Shown here piece by piece: positions 7,990-15,796 of a DNA stretch of 22,107 nt (positions are counted from its first letter, which is position 1; each line of letters begins with the position of its first letter). The stretch is taken from the NCBI GenBank assembly GCA_003695085.1, contig RFIV01000264.1:1-22107 (forward strand), in the 5' to 3' direction. Both the position numbers and the translations under genes were made by a program. This stretch comes from Gammaproteobacteria bacterium (GTDB lineage Bacteria > Pseudomonadota > Gammaproteobacteria > Pseudomonadales > Oleiphilaceae). The notes below the pieces were generated by a model. It had not been told where the DNA came from, did not search any database, and saw only the letters and a list, made by a program, of their open reading frames with translations.

Positions 7990-8358
7990 TCAGGCCGCTT
8001 TTTCGGTGTCGTTACCGTCGGTCACTGTTTCGCGAACCTCCTCCATGACCTTGGTCACCTCCTCGCGGAACTCGGAGCCCATTTCCCCCAGCGTGCGAAG
8101 GTCTTCCATGATTTTCTGGGAAAGCTCACCGGCCACTTCCGTCTGGCGAGTCAGAAAGTCCTTCAGCGAGTCCGCATCGTGGATCTCGGTCAGTGCGGTG
8201 AACTGGGACGACGCAAGATCTGCATAGGACTTGAGCGCGTCCATCTGAAATTCTGCGACTTTCTGAAGGTTGGCGACAAACAGCTCATTGAGCTTGCTCA
8301 CGGGTTCGAGGGCTTTCTGAGCATTGTCTGCGAGGTTGGTCCAAATCTGATCAGTCAT
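7990..8358 (-). CDS. Phasin family protein (PHA granule-associated)
   Basis: A 122-residue, almost entirely helical, amphipathic protein with no signal peptide or membrane segment. It contains the phasin_2-type pattern: EPVSKLNELFVANLQKVAEF, then DALKSYADLASSQFTAL, FLTRQTEVAGELSQKI, and an acidic C-terminus. Phasins coat PHA granules, limit coalescence and influence granule number. The ATG at 8358 is preferred over the in-frame GTG at 8367 because AGGTGG then falls in ribosome-site position. It lies directly upstream of phaC on the same strand, which supports the function. The family name is firm; the choice of phaP or another phasin symbol is not, so none is given. A TTGACC lies about 40 bp upstream, but no well-spaced -10 was found. 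Confidence 0.88.
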   Translation of the reverse strand: MTDQIWTNLADNAQKALEPVSKLNELFVANLQKVAEFQMDALKSYADLASSQFTALTEIHDADSLKDFLTRQTEVAGELSQKIMEDLRTLGEMGSEFREEVTKVMEEVRETVTDGNDTEKAA

Positions 8359-8450
8359 AACATCCACCTGTTTTTTCCTGGTTGTACCTTGAATTATCCC
8401 TGGTCAACTTTACAGCACGATGACCTTATTTAATCTGGGGGTTATGCGAC

Positions 8451-8496
8451 CACACTTCAAGGAGTAGTAAGCGAAAACCGCTACCACTTTGGTGTG
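8451..8496. repeat. Imperfect extended dyad upstream of the phasin gene
   Basis: Inner arms GTAGTAAGCG (8464-8473) and CGCTACCAC (8479-8487) pair with one bulge and one mismatch around the loop AAAAC. Outer arms CACAC (8451-8455) and GTGTG (8492-8496) can also pair. There is no T run on either side. It lies in the 192-bp gap between the MFS stop codon and the phasin gene. It could be a weak terminator/processing structure for the MFS transcript or an operator for phasin; neither is shown. Confidence 0.35.
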
Positions 8497-8550
8497 ACGC
8501 ACGCAGTCAGAATACGCTGATTGTCCGTCAAGCTGAATCAGACCAAGGGC

Positions 8551-9702
8551 TTATCCCCGGGACTGGAGACGCTGCCGGAGCGGTGAGAGAAGGGGCAGAA
8601 GGGCCAGCCCAGCGAGCAGTGCAGCCACCGAAAAGGTCACTTCAGGGCCAAACCTTTCAAAAAGAAAGCCCGAGGTTGTAGCGCCCACGGCGCCCCCCAG
8701 GCCAAAACTCAATGCACTGTAGGCGGACTGTGCAAGCCCCTCCCCCTTGCCAGAGAAGGTTCGATGCAGAAATTCGATGCTGCAGGCATGCATCACACCA
8801 AAGGAGAAGGCGTGTCCGAGCTGGGCCACGGTGATGATTACCGGAGAATCCGTCAGCCAGCCTGTGACAGACCAGCGAATGATGGTCAGGCACAGTGCCA
8901 TCCCAAACAACTGGTACAGCGTAAACCGTTTCAACAGACCGGGCATGGCCGCAAAGAGAATGATTTCGGCCACGACACCCAGGCTCCAGAGCATACCCGT
9001 TGTGGCGAACGAGTATCCGGCGCGCTCAAGGGTGAGACTGAAGAATACGTAGTAGGCTCCGAATGACCACTGCAGCAGAAAGACCATGATCCAGAATGGC
9101 CAGATGGTTCGGCTGAGTGCCACACGCAGGAAACGGCGCGTGGAAACCGGCTGCCCACGCCCTGTCCTATCAGGCAGCGTGAAGGTCAGCAGTAGCAGGC
9201 TGGCCAGACAGACCACGAGCGCCCAGGGTAGCAGTGCCACGGACAGGTAGTCGAGTGCAACGCCGATCAGACTCACTGCCGCAATGAACCCGACAGATCC
9301 CCACAGGCGAATCCGACTGTAACGCTGCCGGGCCGCGCCCAGGGCATTCAGCGTGATCACTTCCATCTGGGGCAGGATCGCATTCCAGAAAAACGAGTAG
9401 CCAAACAATGCGACCGCGACCCAGAAGAAGGCACGCGCGCCCGGCAGAAACAGACTGATGGTCAAGGCCGCCAGTGCGCCCATCCGCACCCAGAAAACGT
9501 ACCGGCCACTGCGATCTGCCAGGTGTCCCCAGAACATGGGCGCAAACACCTTGGTGCCCAGTACGATGGAGGTCAGCAGCCCGACCGTATCATAGTCAAA
9601 ATCCAGCGACGCCAGATAGACCGGCAAGTACGGCGCCACAATGCCCACAATCGCAAAGTAGACAAAATACGTGGCCCCCAGGCGGCGGACAGGCGCGGAC
9701 AC
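8551..9702 (-). CDS. MFS transporter, HcaT/nucleoside-symporter-like (MFS_1-like)
   Basis: A 383-residue membrane protein with about 12 hydrophobic segments in two halves. Seen: the N-terminal segment YFVYFAIVGIVAPYLPVYLA, the MFS loop motif WGHLADRSGRYVFW between TM2 and TM3, and RIRLWGSVGFIAAVSLIGVA, which resembles the HcaT/LacY-like branch (MFS_1-like family). The substrate is unknown. It starts with GTG at 9702, one base after the aroC stop codon (TAG-G-GTG), with GGGGAG just upstream, so it is probably translationally coupled to aroC. I recall an MFS gene next to aroC in Pseudomonas as well. Export of an aromatic or shikimate-related metabolite is a guess from context only. Confidence 0.85.
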   Translation of the reverse strand: MSAPVRRLGATYFVYFAIVGIVAPYLPVYLASLDFDYDTVGLLTSIVLGTKVFAPMFWGHLADRSGRYVFWVRMGALAALTISLFLPGARAFFWVAVALFGYSFFWNAILPQMEVITLNALGAARQRYSRIRLWGSVGFIAAVSLIGVALDYLSVALLPWALVVCLASLLLLTFTLPDRTGRGQPVSTRRFLRVALSRTIWPFWIMVFLLQWSFGAYYVFFSLTLERAGYSFATTGMLWSLGVVAEIILFAAMPGLLKRFTLYQLFGMALCLTIIRWSVTGWLTDSPVIITVAQLGHAFSFGVMHACSIEFLHRTFSGKGEGLAQSAYSALSFGLGGAVGATTSGFLFERFGPEVTFSVAALLAGLALLPLLSPLRQRLQSRG

Positions 9703-9703
9703 C

Positions 9704-10801
9704 CTACTCCCCGGAAGCGATGTCCGGTGTCGACACCTGAACGTCTGCGTTCTGGGCCCGGTGCCTCAGATAGTGATCCATCAGAACAAGCGCGACCATG
9801 GCTTCCGCGATGGGTGTCGCCCGGATGCCGACACAGGGGTCGTGGCGCCCCTTGGTGACCACTTCGACTGGCTGACCATTGATGTCAATGCTGCGCCCGG
9901 GCAGATGCAGACTGGAGGTCGGCTTGAGGGCAATGGAAGCGAGAATCGGCTGCCCGCTGGAGATGCCCCCCAGAATACCGCCTGCATGATTGGAGAGGAA
10001 ACCCTCGGGGGTCATTTCATCACGATGTTCGGTCCCCTTCTGGTTGACGACACCGAATCCGTCACCAATTTCCACGCCCTTGACGGCATTGATGCTCATG
10101 AGGGCCTTGGCCAGATCCGCATCAAGCCGGTCAAAAATCGGCTCGCCCAGCCCGACCGGTACCCCGGACGCGATAACATTGATGCGTGCGCCTACCGAAT
10201 TGCCCTCCTTTCGCAACCGGTCCATGTAGGCTTCCAGTTCCGGCACCTTCTCCGGTTCGGCACAGAAAAACGGGTTGTTATCGGTCTCGTCCAGATTTTC
10301 GGGCGCACAAACAATCGGCCCGAGCTGTGCGAGGTAACCCTGAATCCGGATGCCGGCATGCTCGAGCAGGTATTTCTTGGCTATGGCACCGGCGGCGACC
10401 CGCATGGCCGTCTCGCGCGCGGAGCTGCGGCCACCCCCACGATAGTCCCGGATGCCATACTTGTGCCAGTAGGTATAGTCCGCGTGGGCCGGCCGGAATT
10501 GTTGCGCAATGTTGCCGTAGTCCTTCGAGCGCTGATCAATGTTTTCAATCAGCAGTCCGATGGGTGTACCCGTGGTCCGCCCCTCGAATACGCCGGACAG
10601 TATACGCACCTGATCCGGTTCCCGACGCTGGGTCGTGTGGCGTGATGTGCCTGGCTTCCGACGATCGAGGTCACGTTGAAGGTCGGCCTCGCTCAGTTCA
10701 AGTCCTGGCGGACAGCCGTCCACGATGGCGCCCAGGGCCGGGCCATGACTTTCGCCGAAGGTTGTAAGCGTAAACAGTTGTCCGAAGGTATTGCCTGCCA
10801 T
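9704..10801 (-). CDS. aroC: Chorismate synthase
   Basis: Converts 5-enolpyruvylshikimate-3-phosphate to chorismate with reduced FMN, the last step of the shikimate pathway. Seen: all three family signatures, namely GESHGPALGAIVDGCPPG near the N-terminus, GGGRSSARETAMRVAAGA in the middle and DPCVGIRATPIAEAM near the C-terminus. Also RRKPGTSRHTTQRREPD and GGISSGQPI. At 365 residues it is normal for the family. It follows prmB by 27 bp, the usual gammaproteobacterial neighbour order, and is followed immediately by the MFS gene. Confidence 0.97.
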   Translation of the reverse strand: MAGNTFGQLFTLTTFGESHGPALGAIVDGCPPGLELSEADLQRDLDRRKPGTSRHTTQRREPDQVRILSGVFEGRTTGTPIGLLIENIDQRSKDYGNIAQQFRPAHADYTYWHKYGIRDYRGGGRSSARETAMRVAAGAIAKKYLLEHAGIRIQGYLAQLGPIVCAPENLDETDNNPFFCAEPEKVPELEAYMDRLRKEGNSVGARINVIASGVPVGLGEPIFDRLDADLAKALMSINAVKGVEIGDGFGVVNQKGTEHRDEMTPEGFLSNHAGGILGGISSGQPILASIALKPTSSLHLPGRSIDINGQPVEVVTKGRHDPCVGIRATPIAEAMVALVLMDHYLRHRAQNADVQVSTPDIASGE

Positions 10802-10828
10802 AAACGCCCAATGAATCCTTTTCTGAGT

Positions 10829-11746
10829 TCAGTCAAATGTGTAGTCGGCCAGTGTATCACGATCCACCACGAAAACCCCGTGGCCACCGTTCTCGAATTC
10901 CGGCCAGGTGAGCAGCAGATCTGGCCAGGCATTCATGGTCGCAGCCATGCTGTTGCCGACCTCGCAGACCAGAAACCCTCCTTTATTCAGTCGCCTGGGC
11001 GCCTCTTTTAAAATGCGCCTCACGAGATCCAGGCCATCCTCGCCGGCTGCCAGCGCCAGTTCCGGCTCATGCCGGTATTCGGGTGGCAAGTCAGCCATGT
11101 CCTCGGCATCAACGTAAGGCGGGTTGGTCAGGATAACGTGCCAGGTGCCTTCAAGCTGATCAAACAGATCCGATTGAACAACTTCGATCCGGTCTTCCAT
11201 CGAATGCCGGGCGACATTCCGGCGGGCCACTTCCAGCGCCTCGGGGGATATATCTGCGAGCGTGACCTCGGCTTCGGGAAAGTAGCGTGCAGCCGCGATG
11301 CCAATGCAGCCCGAGCCACAGCACATGTCCAGAATGCGCAGGGGCTCGTCGGGTTCTGCTTCCACATTTTCCAGCCAGGGATACAGCCCGTGCTCGAGCA
11401 GCTCCGCTATCGGCGAGCGAGGTATCAGTACATGACGATTCACCTCGAAGGGCATGCCGGCAAACCAGGCTTCACCGAGAATGTACGGCAACGGCTCGCG
11501 TGCCTGAATGCGACGTTCCAGCGCATCCGCCACACGCAACTTTTCCTCTTCGGTCAGGCGCGCATCCAGCACGGCCGGGTCGATATCCCACGGCAGCGAC
11601 AATACGCCCAACACAAGATGAACTGCCTCATCCCAGACTGAGTCGGTACCGTGCCCCAACCAGACAGGATGCCGGTACATCTCCGAACAGGCATAGCGGA
11701 TGTAATCTCGAAGGGTGTGCAGTTGGTCGGTTACGGGACGAGTCAT
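10829..11746 (-). CDS. prmB: Ribosomal protein uL3 (L3) glutamine N5-methyltransferase
   Basis: SAM-dependent methyltransferase of the HemK/Prm class. Seen: an N-terminal helical domain, SAM-binding motif I (LDMCCGSGCIGI, residues 139-150), and the catalytic NPPY at 208-211 in ILTNPPYVDAEDM. PEYRHEPELALAAGEDGLD is typical of PrmB, as is the neighbour aroC, which separates it from PrmC (normally next to prfA). The ATG at 11746 has AGGAG 6 nt upstream and gives 305 residues. A longer in-frame extension would enter the patatin gene and has no family support. Confidence 0.94.
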   Translation of the reverse strand: MTRPVTDQLHTLRDYIRYACSEMYRHPVWLGHGTDSVWDEAVHLVLGVLSLPWDIDPAVLDARLTEEEKLRVADALERRIQAREPLPYILGEAWFAGMPFEVNRHVLIPRSPIAELLEHGLYPWLENVEAEPDEPLRILDMCCGSGCIGIAAARYFPEAEVTLADISPEALEVARRNVARHSMEDRIEVVQSDLFDQLEGTWHVILTNPPYVDAEDMADLPPEYRHEPELALAAGEDGLDLVRRILKEAPRRLNKGGFLVCEVGNSMAATMNAWPDLLLTWPEFENGGHGVFVVDRDTLADYTFD

Positions 11747-11771
11747 GAGGGTCTCCTGTCGGGGCCGGCGA

Positions 11772-12812
11772 TTATACGCCACTCGCCCGCGTTGCGTCAG
11801 CCTGCTCCTGGCCCGCCCACTGGTCGAGCGCTTCGTCTGCCAGCCTGCGACCCAGCTCAATGAGCTCCGGCGCCTTGTGATAATCAAAGGTCTTGCAGAC
11901 AGCCTTGGGCACATTGATCAGTACATCCGGAGGGTACCCGGCCAGCTTGTACTGAGTGAGGGCGCTTTGCATGGTTTCGAAGGACATGTTCATGATGTCG
12001 AACTTGGTCAGAAGCCGATGCACCGTGTCCGGTTCCGGCTCCTGTTCTTCCGCCGCAGGTGCCGTGACCACCGACTCCGGCTCATCCAGCGCATCGAAGT
12101 CGAACAGTTCGCTCGCCTTTTGCTTGACGGACTCGATCCAGGCCTCGAATTCGCGCCGGCTGCGGGCCTTTTCACGCAGTCCGAAACGCTCTTCAAAGGC
12201 GTGGTCATAATGACTCAGGTTGACCGCAACGATCAGGTCAGCATGGGCTGAGACCACAGGAATGATCGGGAGCGGGTTCAGCAGTCCGCCATCCACCAAT
12301 ACCCGGCCGTTCTCCATGACTGGTGTAATCAGGCTGGGAATGGCTGTTGAAGCCCGGATGGCCTTTTCCAGCGATCCGTTCTGGAACCAGACCTCCTTGT
12401 AGCGCGAAAGATCAGTGGCCACGGCCGTGTAGTCCAGCGGCAAGTCTTCAATGCGCACCTGCCCGATCAGCTCCCTGACAACGGAAAATACTTTCTCACC
12501 ACGAATGGCGCCGGGTGAAGCCAGTGAAAGGTCCAGCAATCGCAGAATATCCATCCCCTTGAGCGACTCGGCCCAGGCCTTGAAAGGTGCGAGCTGCCCG
12601 GCTGCATAGACGCCGCCGATCAAGGCCCCCATGGAGCATCCAGCGATGGCGATGACTTTCATCCCCCGGGCCTGAAGGGCCTCGATCACGCCAATATGGG
12701 CATATCCCCGAGCACCACCGCTGCCCAGAACCAGGGCCACGGTCTTGTTTGCCAGTGCATCCCGCATCTCTGGCTTTGCGCGCGGTGGGGTTGTCTCCCG
12801 GTCGCCATGCAT
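11772..12812 (-). CDS. Patatin-like phospholipase family protein
   Basis: A 346-residue serine hydrolase of the bacterial patatin/RssA/NTE group. Seen: oxyanion-hole motif GSGGARGYAHIGV (residues 30-42), nucleophile S60 in the GCSMG elbow, and the catalytic dyad aspartate D174 in VDGGLLNP. After about residue 240 comes an acidic Pro/Glu-rich linker (PAAEEQEPEPD), then a C-terminal helical part (NMSFETMQSALTQYKLAGYP) that is also seen in longer bacterial patatins. No signal peptide, so it is probably cytoplasmic. The start has GGGGAG 7 nt upstream and lies 4 bp after the DUF4892 gene stop. The lipid substrate is unknown. Confidence 0.9.
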   Translation of the reverse strand: MHGDRETTPPRAKPEMRDALANKTVALVLGSGGARGYAHIGVIEALQARGMKVIAIAGCSMGALIGGVYAAGQLAPFKAWAESLKGMDILRLLDLSLASPGAIRGEKVFSVVRELIGQVRIEDLPLDYTAVATDLSRYKEVWFQNGSLEKAIRASTAIPSLITPVMENGRVLVDGGLLNPLPIIPVVSAHADLIVAVNLSHYDHAFEERFGLREKARSRREFEAWIESVKQKASELFDFDALDEPESVVTAPAAEEQEPEPDTVHRLLTKFDIMNMSFETMQSALTQYKLAGYPPDVLINVPKAVCKTFDYHKAPELIELGRRLADEALDQWAGQEQADATRASGV

Positions 12813-12816
12813 TGTT

Positions 12817-13668
12817 TTACTCCCCTTCCCGGTGGACGCTGATTACCCGGTCTTCCTCGGCGAAAAGACTCTCCGGCCCCCAGGGCCCAAGCGCGTGAAT
12901 TCTGATATCGGTATCTGGCCCGATCCGGCGTCTGAGCAAGTCCGCCACCAACTCTGCCTGCTGGCGCGACGTGCGCAGGTTGCGCTCAGCAGAGCGGTTG
13001 GGCTCTCTCGCCCAGGAGACCAGTATCCAGGTATCCTGATCGCCACGTGCCTCGAGAAGCGGTGCCAGTTTTTTCTCAAGCAGGGAAAGGCGTTCCAGCT
13101 CAGCCCCCTGTAACGTGACCTGAGTCGTCGACAGACTCGTCTTCAGATCGGCCAGAGGCTTTACGGACCGGAGGCGTTCCCAGTGCGCATACACCTTCTG
13201 GTTGCCTCTTCGGATCGTGTAGAACATCAGCACCTCGGTCAGGTCCCGGTTTACCGCCGTGAAAAAGTGCTGATCACGCATGAATCCATAGAGCTCGGAC
13301 CGGGCGAAAATATCCGCCGACCAGGTGGCGCTGTCGCCGCAATCGCGCCCATGGCATTCGAATACCAGGCTGAAGCCCTCTTTCTCCGCCTCTGCCCGAT
13401 AATGCTCAAAGACTTCGCGCGGCGATCGGTCCGACGTAATCTCCAGCGTCTGGCGCGACACCTCTCCGCTTGCTCTCTGCTCGCGGTCCAGCCGGGGCTC
13501 ACCCCGCCCGGGATATACACCTGACAGAACGATTCGGTAGTCTGCTACGGTACGCGTGTCTTCCTTCAGAACCTTCGAATAGGGAAAGGGTTCCAGCGCT
13601 TGTGCTGACAGACTGATCAGACAGGCAAGCCATAACCCGCAGCTAATCCATAAACGCCTCAAACTCAT
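12817..13668 (-). CDS. Exported DUF4892-type protein with OmpA-like C-terminal pattern
   Basis: A 283-residue protein of unknown function, probably periplasmic. Seen: signal peptide MSLRRLWISC... with an AQA cleavage site after A24. The N-terminal domain (about residues 25-175) resembles the DUF4892 proteins found beside an alpha/beta hydrolase and prmB/aroC in pseudomonads; this comes from memory of gene order and is not a computed match. The C-terminal ~90 residues (NRSAERNLRTSRQQAELVAD, then DTDIRIHALGP) follow the OmpA pattern N-x-x-L-S-x-x-R-A-x-x-V, but the peptidoglycan-contacting aspartate region is poorly conserved. The start codon lies inside the hydrolase gene, a 26-bp overlap. No clear ribosome site; coupled translation is likely. 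Confidence 0.75.
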   Translation of the reverse strand: MSLRRLWISCGLWLACLISLSAQALEPFPYSKVLKEDTRTVADYRIVLSGVYPGRGEPRLDREQRASGEVSRQTLEITSDRSPREVFEHYRAEAEKEGFSLVFECHGRDCGDSATWSADIFARSELYGFMRDQHFFTAVNRDLTEVLMFYTIRRGNQKVYAHWERLRSVKPLADLKTSLSTTQVTLQGAELERLSLLEKKLAPLLEARGDQDTWILVSWAREPNRSAERNLRTSRQQAELVADLLRRRIGPDTDIRIHALGPWGPESLFAEEDRVISVHREGE

Positions 13669-14497
13669 GTCCGATGGCCTCCGCGCCAGATGGTTCCATG
13701 TGAAGGTGATGTTCGCCTTTCAGGCTAACGAATTGCCCGCGCGAAAGCCAGCCGGTCCGAGGGCCGGGCGTGCGCAACATTCCCCGGGACGCCCCGATGA
13801 TCAGCACAGGCTGTTCGATGGCCTCAAGCATTTCCCGGATCTGACTCTCGGTCAGTCGGAAGGTGGACGGCCAACGCACGCGTGGGTCCACTCTCAACTG
13901 CCACCCGACATCCGTGCTGACCAGGTTGCGACGCAGCAGCTTGGCAGCCAGGCCGGGATCATGGGGTGTGAAGCGTGATGCCCGATACCTGGCAGCCACC
14001 TCGACCGACTCAAAACAGCGTGGCGGCGGAACCTCAGTGCTCATGCGGGCTTCAATCGCCCGGCGAAACTGGCGTGCGGTGTGCCCCTCGGGCGTGACCA
14101 TGGGGCCCAGCGCATCAATCCAAACCGCGCTGCCGAACTGTTCTGGCGCAGCAACCAGCGTCAGCATGCCGATGACAGCGCCCAGCGAGTGGCCGACATA
14201 GGTCCATTTGCCCGATGCCACGTGCGCAAGAGGGTACATAAGAGCGGGCACGTAGTCGGCCAACGCGTATCCTGCCCCAGGAGGGAGGGGATCGCTCTGC
14301 CCATGGCCCGGAAGATCAACGGCCCACACCGTATGCCCGCGAGCGGCCAGCTCGGGCCCCAGGGCGTGAAAGCTTTCTGCATTGTCCTGCCAGCCGTGCA
14401 CGGCCAGTATCGGGCTGCGTTCGGGCTGCTTGCTTCCCCAGCGCAGGCCCCTCAACGTCCCCCACGGGGTTGGCCAGTCAAACGGTTCGGCCTTCAT
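13643..14497 (-). CDS. Alpha/beta hydrolase (SERHL-like)
   Basis: A 284-residue alpha/beta-hydrolase-fold protein. Seen: AVHGWQDNAESF (oxyanion loop), VDLPGHGQSD, nucleophile S104 in the elbow VGHSLGAVIG, and the C-terminal histidine cluster GEHHLHME (H263, H264, H266). The usual acid after strand 7 is not obvious: the expected G-x-x-D position reads IIGASRGML. HHLH resembles the serine-hydrolase-like (SERHL) group, in which the histidine motif is G-x-H-H-x-H. No signal peptide. The start overlaps the tatD stop as ATGA, and the end overlaps the DUF4892 gene by 26 bp. The substrate is unknown. Confidence 0.88.
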   Translation of the reverse strand: MKAEPFDWPTPWGTLRGLRWGSKQPERSPILAVHGWQDNAESFHALGPELAARGHTVWAVDLPGHGQSDPLPPGAGYALADYVPALMYPLAHVASGKWTYVGHSLGAVIGMLTLVAAPEQFGSAVWIDALGPMVTPEGHTARQFRRAIEARMSTEVPPPRCFESVEVAARYRASRFTPHDPGLAAKLLRRNLVSTDVGWQLRVDPRVRWPSTFRLTESQIREMLEAIEQPVLIIGASRGMLRTPGPRTGWLSRGQFVSLKGEHHLHMEPSGAEAIGHEFEAFMD

Positions 14498-15285
14498 GAC
14501 AAACCAAAGAGTTCGCAGGCATTGCGTGTCGTCAGCTCCGCCACATCTTCGAGGGCACAGTCATGGAGCCTGGCGACGCAGTCCGCCACCTCTCTGACCC
14601 ATTGGGGGGAGTTGCTCTGGCCACGATGTGGTACCGGGGCCAGCCAGGGGCTGTCAGTTTCCACCAGCATCTGCCCGAGAGGCACCTTCGCCACCGTTTC
14701 GCGCAAATCGGCCGCATTGCGAAACGTAATGATGCCCGAGAAGCTGATATACCACCCAAGATCCAGGGCCTGCCGGGCCATCTCCCAGCTTTCGGTAAAA
14801 CAGTGCAGAACTCCGCGCACCCCTTGACCGGCATAGCGACGAATCAGAGCCAGCGTATCATCCACGGCATCACGCGTGTGCACAACGACGGGCAGCCCCA
14901 GCCGCCGGGCAATATCCAGCTGAGCCTCGAACCGCTCAAGCTGAACCGGGCGCGTCTCGGGCTTGTAGTGATAATCCAGTCCGCATTCGCCAATCGCGAC
15001 CACTTTCGAGGTGCTCTGCGCCTGATGCTCGATGATTTCAGGCTCAAAAGGCGCCTCTGCATCGGTGAGTGGGTGAATACCGGATGTGGCCCAGACATCA
15101 TCATACTGCTCGGCCAGTTCACAGACCTCGCGAAGATTGCTGTGGTCAACGCTGATGCACACAAATCGCGACACACCGTTTTGACGCGCTGCCTCCAGCG
15201 CGCGGTCCAGAGATCCGCCAAAAGGCGTGAGATCAAGCTTGTCCAGATGGCAATGGGAGTCTGTCAGTGATGCATGTATGCTCAC
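14494..15285 (-). CDS. TatD-family metal-dependent DNase (YcfH-like)
   Basis: A 263-residue TIM-barrel hydrolase. Seen: metal-binding DSHCHLD (H11, H13), E100 in GECGLDYHY, H136 in VVHTRDA, H161 in LHCFTES and D211 in ETDSPWLAP, the full TatD signature set. Known family activity: 3'-5' exonuclease/DNase, with roles in DNA repair or turnover. It starts with GTG at 15285; no in-frame ATG exists nearby, and AGGA is 11 nt upstream. It sits downstream of pilZ, as in Pseudomonas and many gammaproteobacteria where holB-pilZ-tatD form one group. That context favours the YcfH branch over TatD proper. Confidence 0.92.
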   Translation of the reverse strand: MSIHASLTDSHCHLDKLDLTPFGGSLDRALEAARQNGVSRFVCISVDHSNLREVCELAEQYDDVWATSGIHPLTDAEAPFEPEIIEHQAQSTSKVVAIGECGLDYHYKPETRPVQLERFEAQLDIARRLGLPVVVHTRDAVDDTLALIRRYAGQGVRGVLHCFTESWEMARQALDLGWYISFSGIITFRNAADLRETVAKVPLGQMLVETDSPWLAPVPHRGQSNSPQWVREVADCVARLHDCALEDVAELTTRNACELFGLS

Positions 15286-15324
15286 AGGCTGTATCTTCCT
15301 GTTGATGGGGTTGTATGCTTGAAT

Positions 15325-15672
15325 TCAGAGTGTATGCGTGGGGCGCTCGGAATTGACGGCGCCTGCCAGATACTTTTCGATCTTTTCCTTGACGATCTTG
15401 GCCTCGTCGGAGAACTGCACGCCAATCCCGGTTGCGCGGTTGCCCTGTGCGCCCTTTGGGGTCATCCAGACCACCTTGCCCGCCACGGGCAGCTTCTCGG
15501 GCTCATCCATGAGGTTCAGCAGAAGAAACACTTCATTGCCCAGCTGGTAGGTCTTCTGGGTCGGAATAAACAGGCCGCCATTCTCAATGAACGGCATGTA
15601 TGCCGCGTAGAGTACTGCCTTGTCCTTGATCGTAAGCTGAAGAATACCACTGCGCGGACCAAAGTTTGCCAT
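15325..15672 (-). CDS. pilZ: Type IV pilus protein PilZ
   Basis: A 115-residue single-domain PilZ. Seen: GPRSGILQLTIKDKAVLYAA, YMPFIENGGLFIPT, FLLLNLMDEPEKLPVAGKVV, WMTPKGAQGNRATGIGVQF and a C-terminal PTHTL, all hallmark stretches of the P. aeruginosa PilZ type. It lacks the N-terminal RxxxR and the D/N-x-S-x-x-G c-di-GMP motifs (NGGLF stands in that place). It should therefore act by protein contact (PilB and FimX in Xanthomonas) and not bind c-di-GMP. AGAGG lies 6 nt upstream of the ATG. holB, its normal upstream partner, is absent: the next gene upstream is the divergent zinc-type binding protein. Confidence 0.95.
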   Translation of the reverse strand: MANFGPRSGILQLTIKDKAVLYAAYMPFIENGGLFIPTQKTYQLGNEVFLLLNLMDEPEKLPVAGKVVWMTPKGAQGNRATGIGVQFSDEAKIVKEKIEKYLAGAVNSERPTHTL

Positions 15673-15763
15673 GAAGCACCTCTGTTGAACTCTGCGCTAT
15701 AAGCATACTGCATTTGCAGCATTTTTGTAGTTGCATTTCTTTCGTCAGACGGCACAATACGCA

Positions 15764-15786
15764 CCAACGTTATAACATAACATTGC
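15764..15786 (+). promoter_or_regulatory. Zur-box-like operator
   Basis: The core GTTAT-AAC-ATAAC (15769-15781) has both 5-bp arms identical to the E. coli Zur operator core (GTTAT-N3-ATAAC), followed by ATT as in the consensus ATAACATTTC. It lies 15 bp before the zinc-type binding-protein start and covers a possible -10 (TATAAC, 15771-15776), which would fit repression in zinc-replete cells. The match is to the remembered consensus, not a computed score. Confidence 0.7.
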
Positions 15787-15796
15787 GGACCCCGTT

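Noticed and set aside
11747..11914. N-terminal extension of prmB to 11914
   Set aside because: The extension overlaps the end of the patatin gene, lacks a ribosome site and is absent from the family; the ATG at 11746 has AGGAG.
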